Shown: positions 32,708-41,603, numbered from the stretch's first letter. The stretch is DNA of 64,000 bases from Planctomycetota bacterium (GCA_023150555.1 JAKLKQ010000008.1:1-64000), one strand, 5' to 3'. The notes: generated from the letters alone by a model not told the origin. A program made the numbers and translations.

Positions 32708-33051
32708 GCACCTCCTGGCGCTTCGGCGGCGTCGGGGCCTATTGGGCGGACGCCGGGATCCATGGAACTTGAATTGCCTGGCCGGATTATACGGACGTTT
32801 CGAGCAGGGGGTCAAGGACTCAGAATATGGCATGATCCGACAAAGGCGTGACGATACGGAGGTTCGATGCGTCCGGTGTATAGAGCACCGGGCCGCGAAG
32901 CGATTGACAATTTTGCATGAAGGGTTAATTTTAGGGATAGGGCGCCATCGAAAATCAGTGACGGCCTTGCCTGCCCGGCGGTTTCATATCGGATTACTCC
33001 GTTCGATCCCCCTCGGATCCAGCGCATCAGCCTTCAGGAGAAGCTGCAACC
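32708..33051. other. Divergent intergenic region between ECF sigma and coiled-coil genes
   Basis: These 344 bases have no convincing gene. A plus-strand promoter-like pair is present at 32904-32931 (listed separately). The stretch 32880-33000 is AT-richer than the flanking genes, as expected for a promoter region. No tRNA or riboswitch was recognised. Confidence 0.4.
32904..32931 (+). promoter_or_regulatory. Candidate promoter for the coiled-coil membrane protein
   Basis: A perfect -35 TTGACA (32904-32909) is followed after 16 bases by TAATTT (32926-32931), a weak -10. The start codon is about 120 bases downstream. Confidence 0.4.
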
Positions 33052-33819
33052 ATGAGCGAAGAACAGAACAGCCAACCGGTTAACCTTGCGCCCGCCGCGG
33101 GCTCGGGCCTTCCGCAGACCTTCGGCGCGAAGCTCGCCTACATGGGTCCGGTGATCGCCCTCACGGTGGTCATCACCCTGCTGGTGACCTTCGGGCTGGT
33201 GTGGGTCGTGCGCGGCGGCCTGGACGAGAAGATCGAGGACACGCGCGTCACGCTGAAGAACACCAAGGAAGAGGTCGCCAAGAACTTCGAAGAGACCAAG
33301 GTCGTCGCAACCGAGCAGAAGAAGCAGATCGAGACCGTTCAGCAGCAGAACGCTCAGCAGAAGGAAGTGCTGACCGAGATCAAGTCGAAGCTCGAACAGC
33401 AGGTCGTGAAGGACGAGGAGCTGGCCGGGAACCTGGGCAAGCTCGAGAAGGGCCTGGCGAACTTCACCGAGGACCAGAAGAAGGTCGACAGCTCGCAGAA
33501 CCAGAACATCTCCGACAACTCGACGAAGATCGTCTACATCGAGAAGCGGCTGGAGAAGCTGCAGCAGATCGAGACCGATGTCATGGCCCTGAAGAACGAC
33601 ACCGGCAACCTGAAGGGCCAGTACGTGCAGCTGACCAAGGACCTGACCGCCGTGAAGGAGAAGGGCGAGATCACCGAGCAGGAACTGACGGACCTGACCG
33701 AGCGCAGCCGCATCTTCCAGCTGCGCGTGCTGCAGGCCCGCGCGCAGGAAGCCGCCGAGGCCGCCCGCAAGCGCAACCTCAAGACGCTGCTCGCCCGCAT
33801 CGACGAGATCGAAGAGTAA
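33052..33819 (+). CDS. Membrane-anchored long coiled-coil protein
   Basis: This 255-residue protein belongs to no family I recognise. After a soluble N-terminus of about 30 residues, one transmembrane helix (about 33-54, VIALTVVITLLVTFGLVWVV) leads into an almost continuous coiled coil (about 60-250) rich in K, E and Q, with repeated pieces such as TKEEVAKNFEETK and KRLEKLQQIETDV. It starts at ATG 33052 behind AGGAGAAGC. A lipoprotein gene follows 75 bases downstream on the same strand, which suggests a joint envelope role as a spacer or scaffold. The function is unknown. Confidence 0.8.
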   Translation: MSEEQNSQPVNLAPAAGSGLPQTFGAKLAYMGPVIALTVVITLLVTFGLVWVVRGGLDEKIEDTRVTLKNTKEEVAKNFEETKVVATEQKKQIETVQQQNAQQKEVLTEIKSKLEQQVVKDEELAGNLGKLEKGLANFTEDQKKVDSSQNQNISDNSTKIVYIEKRLEKLQQIETDVMALKNDTGNLKGQYVQLTKDLTAVKEKGEITEQELTDLTERSRIFQLRVLQARAQEAAEAARKRNLKTLLARIDEIEE

Positions 33820-33894
33820 ACGGCCGGACCGAAGGCGCCTTGGGAAAGGCGCTTTAACCCACTCAACGCCAACTTGAACAAGGAACCTGCGACC

Positions 33895-34599
33895 ATGTCC
33901 GTTCGAAGCCTTGCCCTCTTCGCCCTGCTCTTTTCGCTGCTGGCCGCCACCGCCGGCTGCTTCCTCAAGAAGGAGGAAGGCACCAACCGCACCATCCTCA
34001 AGAAGGGCTGGCAGGTCGACGAGTCCATGGGCGGCTGGGTCGCCGTGCCCGACAGCAAGCCCGCGGGGCATACGGCGCAGGTCGAGGTCGAGGAGACCGA
34101 CGGCGAGACCGGCAAGGTCAAGAAGACCACGATGGAGATCACCTACTACCGCCTCAGCACGCTGCAGGTCGTGCCCGCCGCGCTGGACGGTTACTACGCC
34201 TTCAACCCGCAGGCCTTCGCCAAGCTGACCAAGATCAAGCTCGAGCCCGGCGACGGAAAGGCGCCCACCAAGTGGGAGATGCGCGTCGGCCGCCGCGTCA
34301 CCGAGGACAAGGACGGCTGGATCGGCGTCGCCGAGAAGTATCCGAAGGTCGAGATGAGCGAGAAGGGCAGCGGCAGCGCCAGCCTGGCCGCCGACCTGCT
34401 CGTGCCCCAGGAGATGGACGGCTGGGCCGCCATCTCCACCGACACGCTCAACAGCCTCGCCGAAAAGCGCATCCTTTCCAGCGGCACCATCAAGAAGAAG
34501 GATGCGCCCGCCGCCGCACCCAAGAGCGGCGAGAAGGACGGCGCCGGCTCGAAGGAACCGCAGGATCCCAACGCGCCCAAGGCTCAGATCGTCGAGTAG
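33895..34599 (+). CDS. Lipoprotein of unknown function
   Basis: This 234-residue protein starts at ATG 33895 (AAGGA upstream). It has a lipoprotein signal: a short basic N-terminus, the hydrophobic stretch ALFALLFSLLAAT and the Cys of AGC (about 22), which would be lipidated. The mature part has a repeated pattern: KKGWQVDESMGGWVAVP, KDGWIGVAEKYPKVEM and MDGWAAISTDTLNSL, each with 'GW' and acidic residues, so it may contain three similar units. The C-terminus is Lys/Ala/Pro-rich. No family was recognised. It is next to the coiled-coil membrane gene. Confidence 0.75.
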   Translation: MSVRSLALFALLFSLLAATAGCFLKKEEGTNRTILKKGWQVDESMGGWVAVPDSKPAGHTAQVEVEETDGETGKVKKTTMEITYYRLSTLQVVPAALDGYYAFNPQAFAKLTKIKLEPGDGKAPTKWEMRVGRRVTEDKDGWIGVAEKYPKVEMSEKGSGSASLAADLLVPQEMDGWAAISTDTLNSLAEKRILSSGTIKKKDAPAAAPKSGEKDGAGSKEPQDPNAPKAQIVE

Positions 34600-34666
34600 T
34601 CTTGAATCTTGAGGCAGGCGGAGTCGTGTTCCTTACTCCTCGCCGCTGACCCCTCACCCCAGCTTT

Positions 34667-35485
34667 TCAGAGCAGCCGCGCGCCCGGACGGTGCGGGCGC
34701 TTGCTGCGCGGCGCGCCAAAGACTTCCAGCATCGCCACCGCGTGCGCGCCGGCCATGCGCTTCTCGTCGCCGCTCGCGCTGCGAAGCTCGGCCACGAACC
34801 GCCCGACCTCGCGGCCTTCGGCGCTGACGCGCACGCCGCGGTGCGTCTTGGCCGAAAGCATCCCGCGCATGCCGTGCATGCCGCGCATGCCTTCCGCCCC
34901 CTGCATCGTGCGCATGCCGTGCATGCCGGTGGGCAGCGCCTGTGCGGGTGCGGCGGGCGCCTGCGCGGGCCGGGCCTCGTCGCGGCGCTTGCGCTTCTTC
35001 TTTTTCGAAGGCTGCGGCTGGGGCGGCGGCGGCACCTGGTAGGCCGGGGCCGCGGGCGCAACGGGTACGGCGGGCCGGGGCGGCGCAATCGGCGCGGGCT
35101 CGACGGGCGTGCGATGAACGGGTTGCTGTGCGGGCGCCTGCGGGGCGCGGCCCTGGCGGCGGGCCTCGTCAAGCAGATCGGCGAGCGAGCGCGTGCCCTG
35201 CGGCACGTTTCGCACCTGGGCGGGTGGCGGCGGCGCTGGCTGCTGCGGTGCGGCCGGGCGGGACGGCGCCGCGCCGCTCTGGCGGCGGGCCTCCTCGAGT
35301 AACTCGGCGAGCGTCTTGGTGCCGCCCGATCCGCTGGAGCGCCCGTCGCCGTAGTCGTAGGGCCCGCGGCGGTAGCCGCCGGAATCGGACTCGGAATCGC
35401 GGCGCGGGCCGACGCGCGCCTGCTCCTCGGAGTCGCCGAAGAGCGCCTTGAAGAGCCAGATGATCGCGTGGATCAGCAGGTCCAT
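34667..35485 (-). CDS. Low-complexity protein beside floA
   Basis: This 272-residue protein has an N-terminal amphipathic/hydrophobic helix (MDLLIHAIIWLFKALFG) that may bind the membrane, followed by low-complexity Pro/Ala/Gln sequence. Two related helical motifs stand out: TKTLAELLEEARRQ (about 56-69) and TRSLADLLDEARRQ (about 97-110). A Lys/Arg cluster (KKKKRKRRDEAR), a Met/Gly repeat (MHGMRTMQGAEGMRGMHGMRG) and a conserved-looking C-terminal stretch (REVGRFVAELRSASGDEKRMAGAHAVAMLEVFG) follow. It lies 53 bases downstream of floA on the same strand. The function is unknown; a flotillin-associated adaptor is a guess from position. Confidence 0.6.
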   Translation of the reverse strand: MDLLIHAIIWLFKALFGDSEEQARVGPRRDSESDSGGYRRGPYDYGDGRSSGSGGTKTLAELLEEARRQSGAAPSRPAAPQQPAPPPPAQVRNVPQGTRSLADLLDEARRQGRAPQAPAQQPVHRTPVEPAPIAPPRPAVPVAPAAPAYQVPPPPQPQPSKKKKRKRRDEARPAQAPAAPAQALPTGMHGMRTMQGAEGMRGMHGMRGMLSAKTHRGVRVSAEGREVGRFVAELRSASGDEKRMAGAHAVAMLEVFGAPRSKRPHRPGARLL

Positions 35486-35538
35486 AAGCGCATCCCGTCC
35501 GGTTCAAGTGCGGGCGCCGTTGCCCGCAGCCTCAGCAA

Positions 35539-36783
35539 TTAAACGGTGTCCGCGCTGCCGCCGCCGAACTGCTCGCGCATGTGCGTGTCGGCTTGGATAT
35601 TCTTCATGTTGAAGTAGTCCATGTAGCCCATCTTTCCGGTGCGCAGGCTCTCGGCGAGGGCCTTCGGGACTTCGGCCTCGGCGAGCACCACCGCGGCGCG
35701 GTTCTCTTCGACCTGCGCCTTCATTTCCTGTTCGCGGGCACGGGCCATGGCGGCGCGGCGTTCGGCTTCGGCCTGGGCCATCTGCAGGTCGGCCTGGGCC
35801 TTGTCGGTGTCCAACCGCGCCTTGATGTTCTGGCCCACGTCGACGTCGGCGATGTCGATGGAGACGATCTCGAAGGCCGTCTGGCTGTCGAGGCCGCGGG
35901 CGAGCACCTTCTTCGAGATGGTGTCGGGGTTTTCGAGCACCACCTTGTAAGTCTCGGCGGAACCGATGGCGGAAACGATGCCTTCGCCGACGCGCGCGAT
36001 GATGGTGTCTTCGGTGGCGCCGCCCAGGAACTGCTCCAGCTTCGTGCGCACGGTCACGCGCGCGCGGACCATCAGCTGGATGCCGTCCTTCGCGACGGCG
36101 TCGATGGTGGTGCGGCCCAGCTTCGGGTTGGGGCAGTCGATCACGCGCGGGTTCACGCTGGTGGTCACCGCCTCGGTGACCGACTTGCCTTCGGTGCGCA
36201 GCGTGGCGAGGTCGATGGCGCAGGCTTCCTTGAAGCTGAGGTTGATCCCGGCGCTCTCGGCGCGCTTGGCCGCGATCAGGCCTTCGACCAGGCCCTGCAC
36301 GCGCCCGCCGGCCAGGACGTGGCTGGCGAGAGCATTGAAGAGCGCCAGGTCGCGCTGCCCCTTTGCGGCGGGGGCGTCGTGCGCCAGACCGGGCAGGTCC
36401 AGCTCCAGGCGGCCCTGGTGCGCGGTGACGATCGCGCGCAGCAGTTCCTCGACCTTGCCGCGGGCGAGGTAATGCGCTTCCCACATGTCGGCGGTGATGT
36501 CCAGGCCGGCCTTCTTGCTGGTGATGCGCGCGTTGACGATCAGCTGCAGGGGCACGCGGCGCAGACGCATGGCGATCAGGTCGAAGAGGCTGATCGGCGC
36601 GCCCGAAAGCTGCGCCTGCACCCACAGCATCCCGAAGTTCCACATGATTCCCAGGATCACCAGCAGAACGATGAAAGCCACCACGCCCAGCACCAGCCAG
36701 GCGCCGGGAGGGATCGGGCTGGCGCCGCCGCCGCCGCCGGGTGCGGCCATCGCCAGGACCGGGAAGAGTGCGCTCGTATTCAT
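35539..36783 (-). CDS. floA: Flotillin-like protein FloA (SPFH/YqfA type)
   Basis: This 414-residue membrane scaffold protein organises detergent-resistant membrane domains in other bacteria. An N-terminal hydrophobic hairpin/TM (about 28-52) precedes [19 protein letters not shown], the SPFH region ([15 protein letters not shown], then [15 protein letters not shown]) and a C-terminal coiled coil rich in Glu/Ala ([22 protein letters not shown]) that drives oligomerisation. Length and order match FloA/UPF0365. The start at ATG 36783 has a ribosome site (GGAGAAGGA). A shortened second copy interrupted by a stop codon lies directly upstream on the same strand. Confidence 0.95.
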   Translation of the reverse strand: MNTSALFPVLAMAAPGGGGGASPIPPGAWLVLGVVAFIVLLVILGIMWNFGMLWVQAQLSGAPISLFDLIAMRLRRVPLQLIVNARITSKKAGLDITADMWEAHYLARGKVEELLRAIVTAHQGRLELDLPGLAHDAPAAKGQRDLALFNALASHVLAGGRVQGLVEGLIAAKRAESAGINLSFKEACAIDLATLRTEGKSVTEAVTTSVNPRVIDCPNPKLGRTTIDAVAKDGIQLMVRARVTVRTKLEQFLGGATEDTIIARVGEGIVSAIGSAETYKVVLENPDTISKKVLARGLDSQTAFEIVSIDIADVDVGQNIKARLDTDKAQADLQMAQAEAERRAAMARAREQEMKAQVEENRAAVVLAEAEVPKALAESLRTGKMGYMDYFNMKNIQADTHMREQFGGGSADTV

Positions 36784-36831
36784 GCGTTTCCTTCTCCTTG
36801 CGCTTGAGGTCTAATCTGATTCGACTCCAGT

Positions 36832-37422
36832 CTACGCGTTTACGGGCCTTGCGCCACCGCTTTGGGCGGCATTCCTTTCCTTGTCCAGTCGTGCAAAGTC
36901 GGCCCCGCAGACTTCCGTGAAGGCGTCCCAGTCACGGGTCGAACCTTCGGCGAGCATCGCGTTCACCACCGCGACCGGATTGCCGCCCGCGAGGTTGTGC
37001 GATGCCAGCCAGAAGAAGAGGCTCAGCTCCGGCGAATGGTCCGCGGGAAGGGGATCGCGCGCCGGGAGTTTCAAGCCGCCCTGATGGGCAATGAGCACCG
37101 CCTAGAGCAGCAGTTCGAGGTTGCCGCGCGCCATCCAGTGTTCTTCCCAACGCTGGATTTCGATGCGCAATCCGGCCTGCCTCGCGGCTGCGTGGATCCT
37201 GAGAATACGGGCAATGGGTTCGCGCCTGAGGCGCATGACGGCAAGCCTGAAGAATCCGACGGGCGCGCCGATCGCCTGGGCCTTGAGCCAATACCAGACG
37301 GCAGGCAAAGCCTGAACCAGGAAGGTGAGGAGGCCGGCGAATATTGAGACCAAAAAGATGACAGTGAAGTCCAGCTCGGTCCGTGAAGTATCTTGTGCCA
37401 GCACCAGGCCTGCGGTCGTCAT
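36832..37422 (-). pseudogene. Truncated floA duplicate interrupted by an in-frame amber codon
   Basis: One reading frame on the minus strand matches the first half of FloA but is broken by TAG at 37104-37102. The upstream part (TM segment, then AQAIGAPVGFFRLAVMRLRREP, WEEHWMARGNLELLL) and the part after the stop (AHQGGLKL, LSLFFWLASHNLAGGNPVAVVNAMLA) align in the same frame with Flo[45 protein letters not shown] and [15 protein letters not shown]. The TAG takes the place of the Arg in LLRAI. The copy stops after about 195 codons and lacks the SPFH core end and coiled coil, so it is degenerate even if the stop is suppressed. A separately translated second half (GTG 37098) is possible but unlikely. 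Confidence 0.75.
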
Positions 37423-37465
37423 GCGCGCGTGCCCCAGGTTGCCTGCGCGGCGGCGTGCGGAGGCT

Positions 37466-38167
37466 CTAGAGGTCGATCTTCTCGCCGGGCTTGAGGATCT
37501 TGCATTTGTGGCCGCCCTTCTCGACGCGGAAGGCGAAGGCCAGCGGGTCCACCTTGATGATCTCGAAGGTGTTGAAGTGGATTGGGATGTACAGGTTCGC
37601 GCCCAGCAGCGTCGAAGCGCGCGCGGCGTCGTCGATGCCCATGGTGAAGTTGTCGCCGATGGGCAGGCAGGCCACGTCGATCTTCACTTCCTCGCCGATC
37701 AGCTTCATGTCCCCGAACAGGGCCGTGTCGCCGGCGTGGTAGATGTGCTTGGTCTTGCCCCAGCTGATCAGCAGGCCCACGGGCGTGTTCGGCGGCGGCT
37801 GGTTGCCGTCGGGCATCGGGTCGGCACCCACGCCGTGGATCGCCGGCGTCATCTTCACGCGCCCGAAGGGGAAGGTGTGCGCGCCGCCGGGGGCCATGGG
37901 ATGGATCTTCAGCGTGTACTTCGCGTTGAGGAACATCGCCAACTCGTAGGTCGCCACCACCGTCGCGTTGTTGGCCTGCGCCAGCGCCACCGTGTCGCCG
38001 ATGTGGTCGGCGTGCCCGTGCGTCAGCAGGATGTAGTCGCAGCGGTTGATCTCCTTCGGGTCGAGCCCGCAGAGCGGATTGCCGCTCAGGTAGGGATCGA
38101 TGAAGACCGTGTGCTGGTTGTCCTGGATTCGGAACGCGCTGTGGCCGTAGTACTTCAGCGTGGGCAT
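37466..38167 (-). CDS. UPF0173-type metallo-beta-lactamase-fold hydrolase
   Basis: This 233-residue protein is predicted to be a cytoplasmic metal-dependent hydrolase. It has MKYYGHSAF-like start (LKYYGHSAFRI), the metal motif LTHGHADHIGDT (His/Asp ligands), a further ligand region HAGDTALFGDM and the terminal PIHFNTFEII, all hallmarks of the UPF0173 family. The substrate is unknown. ATG 38167 follows GGGAGGA. It stands alone between the floA fragment and the STAS gene. Confidence 0.9.
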   Translation of the reverse strand: MPTLKYYGHSAFRIQDNQHTVFIDPYLSGNPLCGLDPKEINRCDYILLTHGHADHIGDTVALAQANNATVVATYELAMFLNAKYTLKIHPMAPGGAHTFPFGRVKMTPAIHGVGADPMPDGNQPPPNTPVGLLISWGKTKHIYHAGDTALFGDMKLIGEEVKIDVACLPIGDNFTMGIDDAARASTLLGANLYIPIHFNTFEIIKVDPLAFAFRVEKGGHKCKILKPGEKIDL

Positions 38168-38330
38168 GGCCGTCCTCCCGGGCTCTTGGAATGGGTGGTA
38201 AGCCCATTATTCCCGTCCCGGAAGACGATTGCAACGGCATGAATACCCCCTTCTGCGCGCCGGGAAGCGCGCCCCGCCGGGTGGTAGTTACGCCCGGCGC
38301 GGAAGGTCTTTTATGAAAAAGGGGAGGGCC

Positions 38331-38705
38331 TTAAGGCTTCTTGGCGCGCTCGGCGAAGAACGCCAGCGCCTCGGCCTCGGTGTCCTTCAGGTTCAAGAGC
38401 GTGGTGAAGCCCACGCATTCGACCACCATCCGCACCGCGCGGTTGGGGCGCGCCAGCACCAGCAGCGAACCGGCTGCCTCCGCGCGGTCCGAGGCCCCCG
38501 CCAACACGGCCAGGCCGGTGGAGTTCACGCCGTCGAGGTACCCGCAGTCGAGCAGCAGGAACTTCGCGCCCGTGGCGATCATCTCGTCGAGGATCTTCTT
38601 CAGGTCCGGCGTCGATTTGCTGTCCACAAAGCCGCCCAGCTCGGCCTTCAGGACCTGCTGTCCGCCGGGGGTCTGGATCTCCTTCAGCTCGAACTTGATC
38701 GCCAC
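38331..38705 (-). CDS. STAS-domain protein (anti-anti-sigma-factor type)
   Basis: This 124-residue single STAS domain resembles SpoIIAA/RsbV-type antagonists, which bind an anti-sigma kinase and are controlled by Ser phosphorylation. The conserved loop appears as GYLDGVNSTGLAVLAG with the candidate phospho-Ser at S62 (or T63). Initiation is at GTG 38705. No RsbW-like kinase or PP2C phosphatase is in the window, so its partner is unknown. It follows the uncharacterised gene at 38727-39419 by 21 bases, suggesting an operon. Confidence 0.85.
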   Translation of the reverse strand: MAIKFELKEIQTPGGQQVLKAELGGFVDSKSTPDLKKILDEMIATGAKFLLLDCGYLDGVNSTGLAVLAGASDRAEAAGSLLVLARPNRAVRMVVECVGFTTLLNLKDTEAEALAFFAERAKKP

Positions 38706-38726
38706 CCTCGTTTTTCCTCCCTGCGC

Positions 38727-39419
38727 TTACCGGAACCTCGTATCCGAGAACCCGTTCGCCGTGTAGTTGCGCATCGCCTCAATGTGCCGGAACTGGCGGT
38801 CTTCCAAAAAGCGCAGGATGGCGTTCGCGGCGTGCCCCGCCACCTGGTCCAGGTTGCGGCTGCCATAATACCAGATGCTGGTCAGGCGGATGGTCAGTTT
38901 CCCCAGCACGTGCAGCGTATGGGCGGTGTCGGGGTCCGGCACCAAGTGGTCGGTCAGGCCGCTTTTGCCGGCCATCAGTTCGCGGCGCAGGAACAGTGCG
39001 GGCGCCTCGCCCATGACCGGATCCAGTCGCTGGATCATTCCCTTCGCGTCGAGCGTGTTTACGACGAAGATCGCGGCCTCGCAGCCGACGCTCTTCATGC
39101 TCCGCGCGATCTGGTTGACCTCCGCCACCGTCTCGCCGTGCGGAACCGGCGTGCAGCCCGCCTGCAGCAGGTGCCGGCAGATGCGCGCGCACGGGTCCAG
39201 GCCCTGCTCGCGAGCGAACTGCGACTCGATCAGGAACGGCACCAACTTCTTCTGGTGCAGGGCCCAGTCTTCGATGCGGGTCGAGCGGTTCGCCTTGGCC
39301 CTTCTTCTTGAACTGGGCGTGGCGCGCAGGATACGGGTACTGTTCGGCAACGGTGTGACCTCCGCCAAACGCTCCGGCCGGCGCAATCCGCGACGCATTC
39401 CCGAAAAAACCTGCGCCAT
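38727..39419 (-). CDS. Uncharacterised protein upstream of the STAS gene
   Basis: This protein of about 230 residues matches no family that I recognise. It has no signal peptide or transmembrane helix. The likely structured part runs from about residue 45 (IEDWALHQKKLVPFLIES) through GCTPVPHGETVAEVNQIARSM, AAIFVVNTLDAKGM and GEAPALFLRRELMAG to HAANAILRFLEDRQFRHIEAM. The N-terminal 40 residues are Arg-rich and may not be translated; the start (ATG 39419 taken) is uncertain because no ribosome site is visible. It lies 21 bases before the STAS gene on the same strand, which suggests that it belongs to the same signalling unit. Confidence 0.6.
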   Translation of the reverse strand: MAQVFSGMRRGLRRPERLAEVTPLPNSTRILRATPSSRRRAKANRSTRIEDWALHQKKLVPFLIESQFAREQGLDPCARICRHLLQAGCTPVPHGETVAEVNQIARSMKSVGCEAAIFVVNTLDAKGMIQRLDPVMGEAPALFLRRELMAGKSGLTDHLVPDPDTAHTLHVLGKLTIRLTSIWYYGSRNLDQVAGHAANAILRFLEDRQFRHIEAMRNYTANGFSDTRFR

Positions 39420-39550
39420 GCACCGTGCACTTGCGGCGCAAGGTACGCCGCACCGGCTCTGTAGGCTAGGAGGAAGCAATCGGCTTGCCAGGCCCGGCGC
39501 TCCGGCCTTTTGGCCGCACGGCACGCCTATCGTAGGATAGGATTCTGGCC

Positions 39551-41338
39551 GTGGATACGAGTACGCCGAACCCAGCGAGTCCCTCCGCGGCGCCCGCGCT
39601 TCCCGCGGAAGAACGCCGCGCGGCGCGCTGGCTCTGGCTGCTGGCCCTCGGCCCCGCGCTGCTGTGGGCCTGCTGGCGCGCGCTTTTCTTTCCGCTCGAC
39701 GACGTCACCTTCATCGCCAATAGCGCCAAGCTCGCGGAGTCTACCTCGTGGTGGGCGATGTGGCGGCCGACGCCGGAGTCCGCCTTCTATTACCCGCTCA
39801 CGCTGACGACCTGGCGCCTCGACCGCGCGCTCCTGGCGCCGTGCCTCGAGCCCTTGGCCGGGGACGCCGCGTGGCCGGCGGCGATCCGCATCACCAGCCT
39901 ACTGCTGCACCTGGCCGCGGCCTTCTTCGTATGGAAGATCGCGCGGCGGTTGGGGGCAAGCGCGGCGCTCGCCGCCTTCGTGCTGGCGGCCTTCGCGCTG
40001 CATCCGACGGCCTGCGAGTCCGTCTGCTGGTGCGTCGAACGCAAGACAGTGCTGGCCGGCTGCCTGGGGCTGGGCGCGGTGATGCTGTACGTCTCGGCGG
40101 AATCATGGCGCGGCTACGCGCTCGCCGCGGCGCTCTTCGCCGCCGCGCTGCTCAGCAAGCCCTCGGCCCTGGGCCTGCTGCCCGTCGTGGCCTGCTGGGA
40201 ACTGCTCGGGCGCCCGCTGCTGGACGGCACAATGGCCCGGCAGAAATCGGATCGCGCAAAGCGTATGTATGTTGGGGCCGCGCTCAGGCTGGGCCCCTGG
40301 GTGGCGCTGGCCGCGGCGGGGACGTGGGTCGGGATGCGCCAGCAGCACCTGAACCTGCAAACTCCGCCGGGCGGCTCAATCTTCACGGCGCTGCTCACCG
40401 ACGTCGAGATCCTCGCGCGTTACGCCGGGAACTTCCTGCTGCCGGTGGGCTTGAGCGGCCATTACGCGGTCGAGCCCATCGTCAGCCTGGCGGACCCGCG
40501 GCTGTGGGGCTACGGCACGGTGTGCGCGGCGCTGGTTGCGGCGACCTTCCTGCTCGCGATGCCCGGCACGCGGCGCGCGGTGGCCTTCGCGTGGCTGTGG
40601 GCGGTGGGCGCGCTAGGCCCCAACCTCAATCTGATCGGCATCAACGACCTGATGCACGACCGCTTTGCGTATCTGTCCGCGCCGGGCTTCTGGCTCGCCG
40701 TGGGCCTGGCGCTGCAAGGGGCCGGCGCGCGCTGGGCCGCGCGGCAGCACCTGCCCGCCGGCGCACTGGGGCGCCTCGCGCGCATCGGCATCGTGGCGCT
40801 GGCCGTCGTCTGGGCGCTCAGCGCCGCCAATCGCAGCGGCGTCTTCGCGGGCCTGGAACCGTGGGCGTCCGACGCCGTCGCCAAGCAGCCGCGTTCAGCT
40901 TCCGCGCACCTTTACCTGGCCGGGTACCAGAAGGCCCTCGCCGAGCACTTCGCCGGGACCGGGCAGCCAACCGAAGCCGCACGCGCTCGCGCGGAGGCGG
41001 TGGCTCACTACGAGGCCGGCATCGCGGCGCGCGACTGGGACCGCTACCTCTTCCAGGCGCGCGCGCACGCGGACCTGGCGCTCCTTTACTACGCGACGGG
41101 CCGGCCCGCGGAGGCCGCCGCCGAGGCCGAGCGTTCGCTCGCGGTCACGCGCGGGGAGGGGCGCATCGACGACGTGCGCGCCGATGCCCACCGGATGCTG
41201 GGGCAGTTGGCCCTGGACGCCGGCCGCCGCGCCGAGGCGCTGGGGCACTTCGAGACCGCCACGGCGCTGGCGCCCAAAGACCCGGCCCTGCCGGGGCTGC
41301 TCGAACGCGCCCGCGCGCTGCCCGAGCCGGCGCCTTGA
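39551..41338 (+). CDS. TMTC/DUF1736-like polytopic membrane protein with C-terminal TPRs
   Basis: This 595-residue protein starts at GTG 39551. The first 440 residues hold about ten hydrophobic helices, with motifs FFPLDDVTFIAN and ALHPTACESVCWCVERKTVLAG between them. The latter is like the 'HP..tE.V.W...R...L' loop of TMTC/O-mannosyltransferase-like proteins of the GT-C fold. The soluble C-terminus (about 455-590) has TPR-like helices (AVAHYEAGIAARDWDRYLF, ADLALLYYATGRPAEAAAEAERSLAV, GQLALDAGRRAEALGHFETATALAP). It may be a lipid-linked-sugar-dependent glycosyltransferase of the envelope. The acceptor is unknown and the enzymatic role is inferred. Confidence 0.75.
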   Translation: MDTSTPNPASPSAAPALPAEERRAARWLWLLALGPALLWACWRALFFPLDDVTFIANSAKLAESTSWWAMWRPTPESAFYYPLTLTTWRLDRALLAPCLEPLAGDAAWPAAIRITSLLLHLAAAFFVWKIARRLGASAALAAFVLAAFALHPTACESVCWCVERKTVLAGCLGLGAVMLYVSAESWRGYALAAALFAAALLSKPSALGLLPVVACWELLGRPLLDGTMARQKSDRAKRMYVGAALRLGPWVALAAAGTWVGMRQQHLNLQTPPGGSIFTALLTDVEILARYAGNFLLPVGLSGHYAVEPIVSLADPRLWGYGTVCAALVAATFLLAMPGTRRAVAFAWLWAVGALGPNLNLIGINDLMHDRFAYLSAPGFWLAVGLALQGAGARWAARQHLPAGALGRLARIGIVALAVVWALSAANRSGVFAGLEPWASDAVAKQPRSASAHLYLAGYQKALAEHFAGTGQPTEAARARAEAVAHYEAGIAARDWDRYLFQARAHADLALLYYATGRPAEAAAEAERSLAVTRGEGRIDDVRADAHRMLGQLALDAGRRAEALGHFETATALAPKDPALPGLLERARALPEPAP

Positions 41339-41352
41339 GCGTTCCCTTTCTA

Positions 41353-41480
41353 ATACGCAAAGCGTATTGTGCACGATGAGCAACGTAACACATGCACGGC
41401 GTGCAATAATCCTCTAAGTCCTTAGTGCACGACGGTGCATTGGCGACGTGAATCAATGACTTACAGGATTGCACGATGTG
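41353..41480. promoter_or_regulatory. Cluster of palindromes upstream of the fxsA-like gene
   Basis: The 300-base gap 41339-41639 holds no gene but a striking set of short inverted repeats: ATACGC-AAA-GCGTAT (41353-41367), TGCACGGCGTGCA (41393-41405), TGCAC-GACG-GTGCA (41426-41439) and half-sites TGCACGAT at 41370 and 41470. The spacing between TGCAC elements is irregular, unlike a CRISPR. They look like repeated binding sites of one regulator, whose other site may be 21654-21666. Confidence 0.45.
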
Positions 41481-41603
41481 TCGAGCGTTACAGAACTGTG
41501 TACTTCGCGCCATTCTGACAAACGAAGGGCTTCCTGACGAATTTCGTCACCGTTTCTGACAAGAATTAGCAGCGGAGCGCGTGGCGCGCCTTCGCCGATT
41601 GGG

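Noticed and set aside
41370..41480. CRISPR or tandem array of TGCACGA units
   Set aside because: The units are only 8-13 bases with irregular spacing; they look like protein-binding sites.
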